Below, piece after piece: positions 16,001 to 24,667 of a stretch of 64,000 bases of DNA. The DNA comes from Flammeovirgaceae bacterium UBA6059 (GTDB taxonomy: Bacteria; Bacteroidota; Bacteroidia; Cytophagales; Cyclobacteriaceae), in contig DIYH01000002.1 in NCBI GenBank assembly GCA_002435755.1, positions 62,001 to 126,000 on the forward strand, written 5' to 3'. Every line of letters starts with the position of its first letter. The stretch's first letter is position 1. The notes under the pieces are model-generated. The model ran no database searches. It was not told the origin of the DNA and saw only the letters and a program-made list of their open reading frames with translations. A program made the translations under genes and the position numbers.

Positions 16001-18048
16001 GTCACCGAAGGAACGATAAGATTATCAAAGTCTTTTTTGCCCATGTTCGACTTGTAGTAATGGTCGGCCTTATGTTTGATCAGAATCTGACCCGTCAAAG
16101 GATCATATTCTATGAAACCGAACTCCCACAAGTTTTTCATAGCCCCTTTCATTGCATCTAATTGGACATTATAATGTCCTGCGAGTTCAGCGATATAGAA
16201 CGTTGCACTCTTCATTTTGCGAGCGTAGTTGATCACTGCAACCAAAGGGTTAAAACCGTAAATTCCAGAGAGCTTGATCAATCTGTTTTTATGGAAGTAG
16301 TCATGAGACTCGAAAACGGCAGGAACAAGATTGGAGGCATTAAGAATAGATATGTCCATGCTATCGCCCTTTAGGTTCCAATCGATCATGTCTGCGTTAA
16401 AGTCCATCTTGAAGTAGGAAGAGTGGTAATTAGTATTCTTAAAGCCTCCTTCTTCTTTAAGTAGCCTGAGTCGAGACTTACCATAATCATAGGTAAACTT
16501 TACCGCCGGATGAAATATAGAGTCCTCTCCATGGTAGATCACAATGGAAGCGTTCTCAGAATGGATCAGAGAATCTCTAAATTCAAACTTGGTGCTCTGA
16601 GCAATGAACGACCGGCCTTTACCATCCAATACCTCCACCGTGGATTTCTTACCAGAAACAGACTCTCCGGTCATTACCGAACCTTCAAGTGCGATACCTC
16701 CTTTGTAAGTAAGTCGCTCCGCCGGGATCTTTAGCTCAACATCTGAATAGTGAGACTTGAACTTAGGATAAGTCGCAGGATCAATATTCCTACGCCTTTT
16801 CACGCTTCTAAACACGAAAAACCCATCTACTTCACCTTCAAAAAATTGCGTGAAGCGCAGTTTCGACTTGACTGCTTTGATGTAGGGAATGTTGGTTTTA
16901 AGATTGTATTGTTCAAGATCCACTTCTACACCATCCATACCAGGTATTTCACCAGGCCAGGCCACCGTACCTGCCTCTCCTATAAAAACCCTGTCTTTCA
17001 TAATCAGTGTACCCGTCGCATTGCGGATACCTATTGAATCATAAATAGAGGCCATCGACATATCGATATTCTGGAAATTGACGATTGCCCCTTCCAATGG
17101 TGGTGGTTGATCCTCCTTGATCAGTTGATCAACAAGATCAATATCTGCCTCGGCCAGATGAACATTATCATTATTAAAGATCCGGTCTTCTTCTTCCTGG
17201 GTCCAGGCGTTTGACTCTTCTGCCACTGTTTCTTCTTCTGCCCAGGGATCATCACCCCAACCGGTATCCGCCCAAGGGTCCGATTCTTCCTCACTACCCC
17301 AACTGTCATTACCCCAGCTGTCAGGGTCTGACCATCCATCATCGTCACCCCAGGAATCATCTGTATCTCCCCAACTGTCATCGCCCCAGCTATCATTATC
17401 TTGGGAGTCCCAGTTGTCATTACCCCAGCCGTCCTCTTCTTTTTCGTCATCTTCGAATGTGTCTTCTTCAGCTATGAACTCCTCTTCAATAGGAAGTGGC
17501 TCCTCTTCGGGCACTTCATCAAATGCTGGCGCCATGGCGGCCATTGCTATAAAGTCAAAGTCATAAGAACCGTTCTCAAACTTCAGATTGTTGTAGTGAT
17601 GCCTGTAGAGCGAATTGCGTCCGAAGAGATAGGCCATGTCTGTATAAAACCGAAGTAATTGACCTCCATCTTTTTGTGAAATGACATTCTTGTTGATCTC
17701 CAGGACCTTGGACAATTGATCCCCAGTGATCCCTGCTTGCTCTACAGCATAAGTCAGATACAAAAAATACCTGGTGAAATATGGAAATGTGGAGAGCCTC
17801 CTCTTGCGCATTTCTTGTGCTATCTCCATTGTGGTGGTCTTCTGCTCAGCTGTGAACCTCGACCAGTTGGAAGTAAGGTCACTTGCGATTTTGTCGACGG
17901 CCTCATCCCCAACCCTTCTTAGACCTTCCGCTACTTCAAGATGAAACTTCTCAGGGTCTTGCGAAAAGGGGAAATGCTGCGCATCAGAAGTCCAACTGAA
18001 ACTCAGAGCAATTAGAGAAAGACAAAAACATTTGACAATCAATCGCAT
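13036..18048 (-). CDS. Very large exported protein with Trp/Asp-rich repeat, unknown function
   Basis: The product is about 1670 residues. ATG at 18048 is chosen because it begins a signal peptide (MRLIVKCFCLSLIALSFSWTSDAQ) and avoids overlap with prmA. After an N-terminal helical part of about 190 residues comes an acidic, low-complexity Trp-Gly repeat (17230-17433). The remaining 1300 or so residues are rich in alternating beta-strand segments, in the style of an OstA/AsmA or beta-helix protein. The end is DKDKDKDGFGF. There are no transmembrane helices beyond the signal and no catalytic motif I recognise. A periplasmic or outer-membrane scaffold is a guess. Neighbours (OmpA, M23, DsbD) are also envelope genes. 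Confidence 0.7.
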   Translation of the reverse strand: MRLIVKCFCLSLIALSFSWTSDAQHFPFSQDPEKFHLEVAEGLRRVGDEAVDKIASDLTSNWSRFTAEQKTTTMEIAQEMRKRRLSTFPYFTRYFLYLTYAVEQAGITGDQLSKVLEINKNVISQKDGGQLLRFYTDMAYLFGRNSLYRHHYNNLKFENGSYDFDFIAMAAMAPAFDEVPEEEPLPIEEEFIAEEDTFEDDEKEEDGWGNDNWDSQDNDSWGDDSWGDTDDSWGDDDGWSDPDSWGNDSWGSEEESDPWADTGWGDDPWAEEETVAEESNAWTQEEEDRIFNNDNVHLAEADIDLVDQLIKEDQPPPLEGAIVNFQNIDMSMASIYDSIGIRNATGTLIMKDRVFIGEAGTVAWPGEIPGMDGVEVDLEQYNLKTNIPYIKAVKSKLRFTQFFEGEVDGFFVFRSVKRRRNIDPATYPKFKSHYSDVELKIPAERLTYKGGIALEGSVMTGESVSGKKSTVEVLDGKGRSFIAQSTKFEFRDSLIHSENASIVIYHGEDSIFHPAVKFTYDYGKSRLRLLKEEGGFKNTNYHSSYFKMDFNADMIDWNLKGDSMDISILNASNLVPAVFESHDYFHKNRLIKLSGIYGFNPLVAVINYARKMKSATFYIAELAGHYNVQLDAMKGAMKNLWEFGFIEYDPLTGQILIKHKADHYYKSNMGKKDFDNLIVPSVTQESNATLRLDSTELVVRGVERVLFTTDQHVYMEPDSGVVNILKGRDLKFDGMVVSGDFQYKGKDFNFKYEEFIVDMPTIDSIHIEIPVIDTLAEGGVSDEKTSLHNHLNETSGVLYINDPTNKSGGEEFLKYPYFVSSSPASVYFDSDEILDGAYDKSVRFFIPPFEMDSLDRGDLSHISFEGTFYSGGIIPPIDEKLTIQPDNSLGFVHQIPEEGYNLYEGDAKLYNEISLTNDGLRSDGEIDYLTTSVTSDDFIFYLDSTSAIGSSGKIDPGTLGEGSYPQATFGEFKMLWIPLKDSMLIANLEEPFSFYDSTATLDGQVNVTSIGVYGEGTLLTRGSEAISEEMAFRENDYSARHADFKVLTEDPEKPAMDGEDISIDFDLVANIAQLSPERPGVPSIGFPYAQMKTSITSAVWDLQDSTVTMSKPEAVPIEESYFYTTRPELDSLAFNATHATYDINTFELDIEGIPYIIVADAKITPEGGKTTILENAELTPFENATLVIDTLNEYHHLFDGNIKILSRNQFIGSATYQLVNAANDSFNIKFEEFNLQDVPISKNKTQRMTVSGGRIVEREQVIISPGFYFKGDATMYANRQALQLEGYVQAILPSRSDYDYWISYNHNAESPEVKIDVSTALTDGGQVITAGLFTSARSGEIYMAFLDDRRSFDDEPFFKPTGLLQYNLEGGQFKIEPADKTSGESYAGTTFLFNDNSNTLIFEGPVSFIENTENFNVSASALGAAKPDSGLYTIDAMMAFDMELHPEITDAMTLDVLDIIERLGAPIAHTNEADEIYKLADLIGDRDAKTFERRSERDYVPFYNASQLLDKTLVISNVDMAFSKDHNAWYNTSQIGLSNIYRNDINGMVDGFMEFRKDQDGGDIVNVFLQIAPASWYYFNYEGGRLLMYSSNTEFNTAISERSDVAKAGFGKYTTVVGDQSETLGFINRFREDYFGITDPYNLSSPDDIFLDDESFDTIDKDKDKDGFGF
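17230..17433 (-). repeat. Degenerate Trp-Gly/Asp repeat inside the giant exported protein
   Basis: This stretch encodes 68 residues with 11 tryptophans, mostly as (N/D)(D/S)SWG(D/N) units of 5-7 residues, and with almost no other hydrophobic residue. The matching DNA shows recurring CCCCAnnTGTC or CCCCAGCTnTC blocks on the plus strand, as expected for repeat expansion. It separates the N-terminal helical part from the beta-rich remainder. Confidence 0.85.
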
Positions 18049-18104
18049 ACACCTAGTCACAAGAAATAAAATTACCGAATAGTCCAGTAACAACCTATTG
18101 GAGG

Positions 18105-18926
18105 TTATTCGGATTTGGTAAAGGTAAGCTGGGCCCAATCATCTTTTTCCTGCTGAGCAATCAACGAAAAACCAACCTCTTGCGCCTTGTGGTTGATATC
18201 GTCAATATCCTTTTTGTAGAAACCACTAAGAAGCAAATGACCATCTTGTTTACAAAACCTGCCATAATAGTCCATTTCGTCCAATAGCACGTTTTTGTTG
18301 ATGTTTGCCAGCACTATATCAAACGGATTGGTATAAATAAAATTTTGGGCACTTGCTTTTTGTGTGTGTATCTCTACTAAACTGTTAAGTTGGAAGTTGT
18401 CATGACTGTTTTCCAGGCACCAGTCGTCAATATCAGAACATTCGATATGGGTAGCTCCGAGTTTCGCTGCGACAATAGCAAGTATACCGGTACCAGTACC
18501 GAGATCAACTACTGATTTACCAGAATGATCGAGCTTAAGTTGCGCATTGATCATTTGATGCGTCGTAGCATGATGGCCAGTTCCAAAGCTCATTTTTGGA
18601 TCTACCAGAACTTCAATCGGATACTTCGACAGGTTTTCATGAAATGATGCCCTTACTAAAACCTCATTAGCTACGATAATAGGATCGTAGTTTTTCTCCC
18701 AGGCCTCATTCCAATTCTCCTTAGGTATGAGTTTTGTTTCATATTTCAGTTGGTACCGATCTGCTATCTCCGCCACGAAAGCCTCATCGAACCGGTCACC
18801 TTCTGAGTATGCTTTGATGCCTTTATCAGTTTCTTCGAAAGTATCAAAGGGCCCCATACTAAGCTCTGCCAAGAGAATATCAGCCATCTGCCGATCAACG
18901 GTGAAGGTCACCTCAATAAAATTCAT
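18105..18926 (-). CDS. prmA: Ribosomal protein L11 methyltransferase
   Basis: The 273-residue cytoplasmic SAM-dependent methyltransferase trimethylates lysines of ribosomal protein L11. The C-terminal Rossmann domain has motif I VDLGTGTGILAIVAAKLGA, an acidic residue in SDIDDW that would bind the SAM ribose, and the PrmA signature FDIVLANINKN. The N-terminal substrate-recognition domain is about 90 residues. MSFGTGHHATT just before motif I is diagnostic. Length and start (ATG 18926) fit the family. It lies 24 nt after the small candidate knot protein gene on the same strand. Confidence 0.93.
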   Translation of the reverse strand: MNFIEVTFTVDRQMADILLAELSMGPFDTFEETDKGIKAYSEGDRFDEAFVAEIADRYQLKYETKLIPKENWNEAWEKNYDPIIVANEVLVRASFHENLSKYPIEVLVDPKMSFGTGHHATTHQMINAQLKLDHSGKSVVDLGTGTGILAIVAAKLGATHIECSDIDDWCLENSHDNFQLNSLVEIHTQKASAQNFIYTNPFDIVLANINKNVLLDEMDYYGRFCKQDGHLLLSGFYKKDIDDINHKAQEVGFSLIAQQEKDDWAQLTFTKSE

Positions 18927-18950
18927 CTATACTCTGATTAGTAGAAGCAA

Positions 18951-19283
18951 CTATTGACAACCTGCAAAAGACTCAAATGAGGTGAAGTAGACCGAAAACT
19001 CCGCATCTCGAGATTCATCTGTGAAATAGACAACAAAATCAGCAAGATCACGATTATCTATAAATGTCCAATGACCTTGCTTGTTCGCATATAAGCTATT
19101 GTCTTCCTCAAAGACGATAATATTCGCAAATGCTTCCGAACCTTCCTCATAGACCTTGAAGTCTGCCTCATAGATTTTATCGGTCTCATAGATAGTGCCA
19201 TAGACCTCACAGTAGTTAGGCTGAACTTTTTCCGGTAGGACCAAAGACCATAAGCCCAGAAGCAATACTGGCAGTGCAGTCAT
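18951..19283 (-). CDS. Small exported repeat protein, candidate DUF6150 / 7(1) septoil-knot fold
   Basis: The 110-residue product has an N-terminal hydrophobic signal (MTALPVLLLGLWSLVLPEKV). The mature part is built of short beta-repeats of the form (A)(D/N)xx(V/I)(Y/F)xxxxxxA: KIYEADFKVYEE, AFANIIVFEE, LADFVVYFTDESRDAEFSVYF. One Cys stands near each end (YCEVYG and AGCQ). This pattern recalls DUF6150 proteins, which I recall as forming a deeply knotted 7(1) structure; that assignment is from memory of the pattern. Function is unknown. Its ATG shares one base with the tpiA stop (TGATG), so it is probably translated by coupling after tpiA. Confidence 0.6.
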   Translation of the reverse strand: MTALPVLLLGLWSLVLPEKVQPNYCEVYGTIYETDKIYEADFKVYEEGSEAFANIIVFEEDNSLYANKQGHWTFIDNRDLADFVVYFTDESRDAEFSVYFTSFESFAGCQ

Positions 19284-20044
19284 CAGAATGACTTAATAAT
19301 ATCTACAAAGTCTCTAGACTTGAGGGAGGCACCACCGATGAGTCCACCGTCTACGTCCGGCTGAGCAAAGAGTTCAGGAGCATTAGACGGCTTAGCACTA
19401 CCACCATAGAGGATACTCGTTTCATCGGCTATCTGCTGTCCATACTTACCAGCAATGTGAGTCCGCAGCTTGTGATGCATTTCCTGTGCTTGATCGGAGG
19501 TAGCCGTCTTACCAGTGCCAATAGCCCAGATGGGCTCATAAGCGATCACAATTTTTGAAAAATTCTCTTGTGACAAATGAAAGAGGCTATTGGTGATTTG
19601 CTGAGTTACGAACTCATATTGCTCATCTTTTTCGCGGATTTCTAAGGATTCTCCACAACAAAAGATGGGTGTCAGTCCAGTACTGAGTACTTGATCCACC
19701 TTTGCCGCCAGGAGATCATCCGATTCTGCAAAGTACTCACGGCGCTCACTATGCCCAAGAATGACATAACTAACACCTACAGAAGATAGCATGCCGACGG
19801 AAATCTCTCCAGTATAAGCGCCCGACTCATGTTGGCTACAGTTTTGCGCTCCTAAAAAGATGTTAGCAGCATCTCCGATCAGGTCCCTCGCTGTTGTAAG
19901 GTGAACATAGGGAGTGCACAATACCGCTATCGTATCATCCATTACCTCATCTCGCACCATATTGACAATCTCCGAGGTTAGCTTTTTCCCTTCTTCGAGG
20001 GTATTATTCATCTTCCAATTGCCAGCGACAATATGCTTTCTCAT
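19283..20044 (-). CDS. tpiA: Triosephosphate isomerase
   Basis: The 253-residue glycolytic TIM-barrel enzyme interconverts dihydroxyacetone phosphate and glyceraldehyde 3-phosphate. Catalytic residues are visible in AGNWKMN (Lys), ILGHSERR (His) and VIAYEPIWAIGTGKTA (Glu plus loop 6). The phosphate-binding end is ILYGGSAKPSNA and GGLIGGASLK. Length and ATG start (20044) are normal for the family. It forms a compact minus-strand cluster with the DUF4136 lipoprotein gene upstream and the small repeat protein downstream. The stop is fused to the next start as TGATG. Confidence 0.97.
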   Translation of the reverse strand: MRKHIVAGNWKMNNTLEEGKKLTSEIVNMVRDEVMDDTIAVLCTPYVHLTTARDLIGDAANIFLGAQNCSQHESGAYTGEISVGMLSSVGVSYVILGHSERREYFAESDDLLAAKVDQVLSTGLTPIFCCGESLEIREKDEQYEFVTQQITNSLFHLSQENFSKIVIAYEPIWAIGTGKTATSDQAQEMHHKLRTHIAGKYGQQIADETSILYGGSAKPSNAPELFAQPDVDGGLIGGASLKSRDFVDIIKSF

Positions 20045-20064
20045 AGTTATTTACGATTGCTTGA

Positions 20065-20568
20065 TTAGTTGTACTTATTGAATATACGCGCCACCTTCGA
20101 CTTTATTTTTTCATTGTACTTATCGGAAGGATCTTCATCAATGATTCTTGATGCTGCCCCTTGCCAAATGGCCTGATTATTAGAGGCGTCTATAAGATTG
20201 ATAAGAAGCGTGCCGCGCTTAAAGCTCACAGTTGGTGCATCATAGGTCTCCCAATAGTAGTAAGTGGTCTCCGGTGTAGTCATGATCGCTGTGCGCTCCT
20301 CTATGATCACCTTAAAATCCACTAACATCTGTGGGTCTTCTTCGGTATACTTTAGGCCCTTAGCTTCCAGCTCAGCAATGATTGACTCACGAATGAGTTC
20401 TCTTGTCTCGGGGTTGTCATACTCAGGAGCAATATGGGAGTATTCATCAAGACACTCCATACAGTAGAACGTCTGGTATTTACCAAAATCCACTGCACCA
20501 TCTTTGCGTACTTTGACTGAAGCACAGCCAACGGCAAAAATCATCAATAGGGTTATAATTCTGTTCAT
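20065..20568 (-). CDS. DUF4136-type lipoprotein
   Basis: The 167-residue predicted lipoprotein has a signal sequence ending MIFAVGCASV, with Cys at residue 15. Features typical of DUF4136 are the early DFGKYQTFYCMEC segment, EYDNPETRELIRESIIAELEAKGLKY, and the middle VDFKVIIEE followed by a Thr/Tyr-rich loop. The C-terminal part is GTLLINLIDASNNQAIWQGAASR. The function of the family is unknown; members are periplasmic or outer-membrane lipoproteins. It ends 20 nt before tpiA, so the two are probably one transcript. Confidence 0.82.
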   Translation of the reverse strand: MNRIITLLMIFAVGCASVKVRKDGAVDFGKYQTFYCMECLDEYSHIAPEYDNPETRELIRESIIAELEAKGLKYTEEDPQMLVDFKVIIEERTAIMTTPETTYYYWETYDAPTVSFKRGTLLINLIDASNNQAIWQGAASRIIDEDPSDKYNEKIKSKVARIFNKYN

Positions 20569-20667
20569 AGTGGACTCTTGCTAATCTTCGATAACTAAGG
20601 TAGGCATTAATGATAATCCTAGAACGAACCCTATCGGAATTGTCATCATGATCTGGGATGAAAAAAA

Positions 20668-21711
20668 TCAGGGATGAAGCATGATCTTCATGCTTTGGTC
20701 AAGTTTTTGATCGAAGATCCGGTATGCCTCCACACCATCTGACAATGGCATATGATGAGAAATGATGCGGTTGAGAGGGTACCTCTTTTCATTAACTACT
20801 TGCATCAACTTGCTCATGTAGTACCTGGCAGGACATCTACCAGATCTATATGTCAGGTTTTTATCATACGCCTCTACCGGACTAAAACTCATTTTGTCGG
20901 ATGTATGAACCCCTACCGTGGAAATTACCCCTCCGGGACGAACAACCTCGTAGGCAAGTCGTGCAGCTGCGGGGTTACCAACTGCCTCAATTGCTATATC
21001 TACGCCTCTGTTTTTGGTTTTAGACCTGACCGTGTCAACAGACATTTCTGATAAGTAAATAGGCTTTGCCCCGAACTCTTCGGCCATTGCCAAACGCTCA
21101 CTAACACTGTCTATGACATAAATATTTTTGGTACCAAGGTCGCGCGCACCAAGAATGGCCATCAAGCCTACAGGACCCGCGCCAACTACCGCTACGGAGG
21201 TCTCACTATTCACGCCTCCATTGTCTGCCGCATAGTATCCTGTCGAAAAGATGTCGCCAATCATCAGGAGTTCATCCTTGTTTCCGGTAGGGTCCACCTT
21301 CACCAGCGTCGCATCAGCCATGGGTACCTTCACAAACTCCGCCTGAGCACCGTGAAGCCCGTGACCGCCGCTTACCCAACCATAAAGCTGACCTATCTCA
21401 CATCTGCAAGTAAGCCCAATCTTGCAATAGTAGCACTGCCCACAATTAGTAGTAAATGGACTTACCACAGTATCTCCTGACTTAATATTATGCACACTTG
21501 TTCCTATTTCCACTACTTGGCCCAGAAACTCATGTCCCATGATAGTACCCCTGTCAAGGCCTGTCTCATGCCCTCGATAGATGTGAAGATCAGACCCGCA
21601 AATGGCCGTAAGCTCTACTTTGACGATCACATCAGTTGGATGCTCGATCAATGGATCGGACACTTCTTCAAATGCCAACTGCTTTACATCCTGAAAAGTG
21701 ATTGCTTTCAT
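20668..21711 (-). CDS. Zinc-dependent alcohol dehydrogenase (MDR family)
   Basis: The 347-residue medium-chain dehydrogenase binds catalytic zinc at Cys38 (AICGSD) and His60-Glu61 (MGHEFLG). Structural zinc is held by Cys90, 93, 96 and 104 in TNCGQCYYCKIGLTCRCE. The Rossmann motif VAVVGAGPVGLMAILGA binds NAD(P). The arrangement resembles the glutathione-independent formaldehyde/alcohol dehydrogenase group, but the substrate cannot be told. The ATG shares one base with the uvrA stop (TAATG), so it is likely translated together with uvrA, an unusual pairing of functions. Confidence 0.9.
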   Translation of the reverse strand: MKAITFQDVKQLAFEEVSDPLIEHPTDVIVKVELTAICGSDLHIYRGHETGLDRGTIMGHEFLGQVVEIGTSVHNIKSGDTVVSPFTTNCGQCYYCKIGLTCRCEIGQLYGWVSGGHGLHGAQAEFVKVPMADATLVKVDPTGNKDELLMIGDIFSTGYYAADNGGVNSETSVAVVGAGPVGLMAILGARDLGTKNIYVIDSVSERLAMAEEFGAKPIYLSEMSVDTVRSKTKNRGVDIAIEAVGNPAAARLAYEVVRPGGVISTVGVHTSDKMSFSPVEAYDKNLTYRSGRCPARYYMSKLMQVVNEKRYPLNRIISHHMPLSDGVEAYRIFDQKLDQSMKIMLHP

Positions 21712-24530
21712 TATGCCAGTTTTTCTGCCAGAAACCGTGCCGTATGGTTGTCTTTGAGCTTAATCATATCTTCCGGTAGGCCTGTAAAACAGACTGATCC
21801 ACCTTCATCGCCTCCCTCAGGTCCCAGATCAATGATCCAGTCAGCTGACTTGACGACCTCCATATTGTGCTCTATGATCAAGACAGAGTTGCCCTGATCG
21901 ACCAGTGCATTGATAGCGGTGAGGAGTCGCTGGATATCATGAAAATGCAGCCCTGTAGTAGGCTCGTCGAAAATGAAAAGAATATGATCTTTTTTAGAAG
22001 TTCCTCCTTTACCAAGGAAACTAGCCAGTTTTACACGTTGCGCTTCTCCTCCACTTAGAGAGTTAGAGGATTGGCCTAGTTTGACATAGCCGAGACCCAC
22101 ATCAGCCAACGGTTTAAGCTTATTGACTATTGTCGTCTTGTCTTTGAAGAATTCTAGACTTTCGTCAATCGTTAGATCAAGTACTTCTGCGATATCAAGT
22201 TCATTGTATTTGATATCCATGATCTCGGACTTAAATCGCTTGCCTTTACAGGTCTCGCATGTCAGGTTGATATCTGCCATGAACTGCATCTCAATCTTGA
22301 CGACACCCTCGCCCTGGCAGGTCTCGCAACGACCGCCATCGACATTAAATGAAAAGAATGATGGCTTATATCCTCTTTGTTTAGCCAACGGCTGATCTGA
22401 GTACAACTGGCGAATCACATCATATGCCTTGACATATGTCACAGGATTGGAGCGGCTACTTTTCCCGATAGGATTCTGATCCACAAATTCTACCTGAGTG
22501 ACGGCCTTATAACTACCGTCTAACCTGTCAAATCTGCCTGTAGCCTCCCCTCCAAGGCCCAATATCTTGGAGAGCGCCGGTGTTAATATCTTCTTGATGA
22601 GTGTCGATTTTCCTGACCCACTTACTCCTGTTACTACAGTGAGTACACCTAGCGGAATTGACACGTCAATGTTCTTCAAGTTGTTTTCTCGAGCACCGAT
22701 GATCTCAAGAGATTGATTGAACTTTCGTCTCTGTTTCGGAACCTCCACTTCATCCTTACCATTGAGAAACCTGGCCGTATGCGATTGGTCTTCAGACTGG
22801 ATCAGCTGCCAATCTCCCTGAAAAACTAGCTCACCTCCGTGAGCACCTGCATCCGGCCCAATATCTACGATCTGGTCCGCTGCACGCATCACCTCTTCCT
22901 CGTGCTCAACGACGATTACCGAGTTACCAAGATTGCGCAACGAGAGTAAGACATCAACCAAGCGCTGAGTATCTCTTGGATGCAATCCTATGCTTGGCTC
23001 ATCCAATATATACATAGAGCCAACTAACGCACTGCCAAGTGAAGTAGCTAGCTTGATACGTTGATATTCTCCTCCGGATAGGGTGTTGGTGAGCCGATTA
23101 AGTGTCAGGTATCCAAGGCCCACTTTGTCCAAATATTCTAACCTAAACTTGATCTCCTTGACTAATCTATGGGCAATACGGGTGTGATGTTCGTTTAGCT
23201 CGAGACTGTCAATGAACTCTATCACTCGCGCAACCGGCAGCAAAACCAATTCTGAAATCGACTTATTGGCGATCTTGACGTAACCTGCATCTTTTCTCAA
23301 TCGGGTACCCTTACAATCAGGGCAAACTGTCCTTCCCCTGTAGCGAGAGAGAAGTACACGGTACTGGATCTTATGGGTCTTGGACTCTAGGTGTTTAAAA
23401 AAGTCATCCAATCCATCGAAGTAGTCATTTCCAGTCCATACTAGTTTTCTTTCTTCTTCTGACAGCTCATTGAAAGGTCTGTGGATCGGAAAATCGAATT
23501 TTGCACCATTCTTTAGCAGCGGCTGAAGCCATTGCCCCATAGTCTCACTTCTCCAGGGAGCAATGGCCCCTTCGTAGATGGACATATTAGGGTCAGGAAT
23601 CACTAAATCCGGATCAATGCCCAATATCCTGCCAAACCCTTCGCAGCGCTTACATGCACCATATGGATTGTTAAAGCTAAAAAAGTTAACTGATGGCTCT
23701 TCAAATAGCATTCCGTCTAACTCAAACCTATCGGAATACTCAAAGTGCCGACCATCAGCCAATTGGACAATGCATGTGCCTTCTCCTTCGAAAAAAGCCG
23801 TTTGAACCGAATCCGAAAGTCGAAATAAGGCATCTTCGTCTCCCTTCTGCACCGAAGATCGATCGATCAGGATCTCAATGCGATCTTCTGGTTTGAGCAC
23901 TACATTTTCCAACAGCTCTTCAATGAACTGCGTCTCACCATTGACCAGCAACCTTGTGTAACCTTTACTAAGCAGGATTTCAAGTTCATTGGTGATGGTC
24001 CGCTCCTTCTTACGAACCAGCGGACAAAAAATCATGAAGCGCGTATCATCCTCAAATTTGTTGATAGCCTCCACAACAGAAGTTACTGTATCTCTGGTTA
24101 CTACCTGTCCACTCACTGGTGAGTACGTTATGCCTATTCGAGAATAGAGCAGTTTTAAATAATCATAGATCTCAGTAGTAGTGCCTATAGTAGATCTCGG
24201 GTTTCTTGTGTTCACCTTTTGCTCTATAGCGATAGCTGGAGAGACCCCTTTGATATAATCAACCTCAGGCTTTTCCATACGACCAAGAAACTGTCTGGCG
24301 TAGGAGCTAAGGCTTTCAACATACTTTCTCTGTCCTTCTGCAAAGAGTGTGTCAAATGCAAGTGAAGACTTACCAGAACCAGACAAACCCGTGATCACCA
24401 CCAACTTATTTCTTGGTATGGCGACAGACAGGTTCTTTAGATTGTTGACTCTGGCTCGCTTAATAATGATGTATTCTCGAGGATTGAGATCATCGATCTG
24501 GGTTTCGTTGAGAGTAGTGGTTTCTGGCAA
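21711..24530 (-). CDS. uvrA: Excinuclease ABC subunit A
   Basis: The 939-residue damage-recognition ATPase of nucleotide excision repair works with UvrB. It has two ABC modules with Walker A motifs ITGLSGSGKSSLAFDT near the start and VTGVSGSGKSTLIKK in the middle. The signatures are LSGGEYQRIKLA and LSGGEAQRVKLA. Zinc-binding Cys pairs are CPDCKG in the first half and CETCQGEG with CETCKGKRF in the second. The only in-frame start before the conserved ARVNNLKN region is TTG at 24530; upstream the frame meets a stop without an ATG. It is one-base overlapped by the alcohol dehydrogenase gene. Confidence 0.97.
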   Translation of the reverse strand: MPETTTLNETQIDDLNPREYIIIKRARVNNLKNLSVAIPRNKLVVITGLSGSGKSSLAFDTLFAEGQRKYVESLSSYARQFLGRMEKPEVDYIKGVSPAIAIEQKVNTRNPRSTIGTTTEIYDYLKLLYSRIGITYSPVSGQVVTRDTVTSVVEAINKFEDDTRFMIFCPLVRKKERTITNELEILLSKGYTRLLVNGETQFIEELLENVVLKPEDRIEILIDRSSVQKGDEDALFRLSDSVQTAFFEGEGTCIVQLADGRHFEYSDRFELDGMLFEEPSVNFFSFNNPYGACKRCEGFGRILGIDPDLVIPDPNMSIYEGAIAPWRSETMGQWLQPLLKNGAKFDFPIHRPFNELSEEERKLVWTGNDYFDGLDDFFKHLESKTHKIQYRVLLSRYRGRTVCPDCKGTRLRKDAGYVKIANKSISELVLLPVARVIEFIDSLELNEHHTRIAHRLVKEIKFRLEYLDKVGLGYLTLNRLTNTLSGGEYQRIKLATSLGSALVGSMYILDEPSIGLHPRDTQRLVDVLLSLRNLGNSVIVVEHEEEVMRAADQIVDIGPDAGAHGGELVFQGDWQLIQSEDQSHTARFLNGKDEVEVPKQRRKFNQSLEIIGARENNLKNIDVSIPLGVLTVVTGVSGSGKSTLIKKILTPALSKILGLGGEATGRFDRLDGSYKAVTQVEFVDQNPIGKSSRSNPVTYVKAYDVIRQLYSDQPLAKQRGYKPSFFSFNVDGGRCETCQGEGVVKIEMQFMADINLTCETCKGKRFKSEIMDIKYNELDIAEVLDLTIDESLEFFKDKTTIVNKLKPLADVGLGYVKLGQSSNSLSGGEAQRVKLASFLGKGGTSKKDHILFIFDEPTTGLHFHDIQRLLTAINALVDQGNSVLIIEHNMEVVKSADWIIDLGPEGGDEGGSVCFTGLPEDMIKLKDNHTARFLAEKLA

Positions 24531-24667
24531 GAGGTTTGTTTGATTTGAGAAACTGGCGCAAAATTATTGAATGATTAGAACAATTGATATGCGACCATCA
24601 ATGATATCAAATGATCCTGGCAAAGAAATTGTTTGTTCAATTACTCAAAAGAAATCCCCCAACTGCG

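Noticed and set aside
17230..17433. WG repeats as Argonaute-hook motifs
   Set aside because: The resemblance to eukaryotic GW proteins is only compositional. The protein is exported and no Argonaute gene is present in the window.
17121..17450. Open frame of 109 codons on the minus strand with repeated MTVG
   Set aside because: It is the shifted-frame reading of the Trp-Gly repeat in the giant protein. The repeat DNA alone keeps it open.
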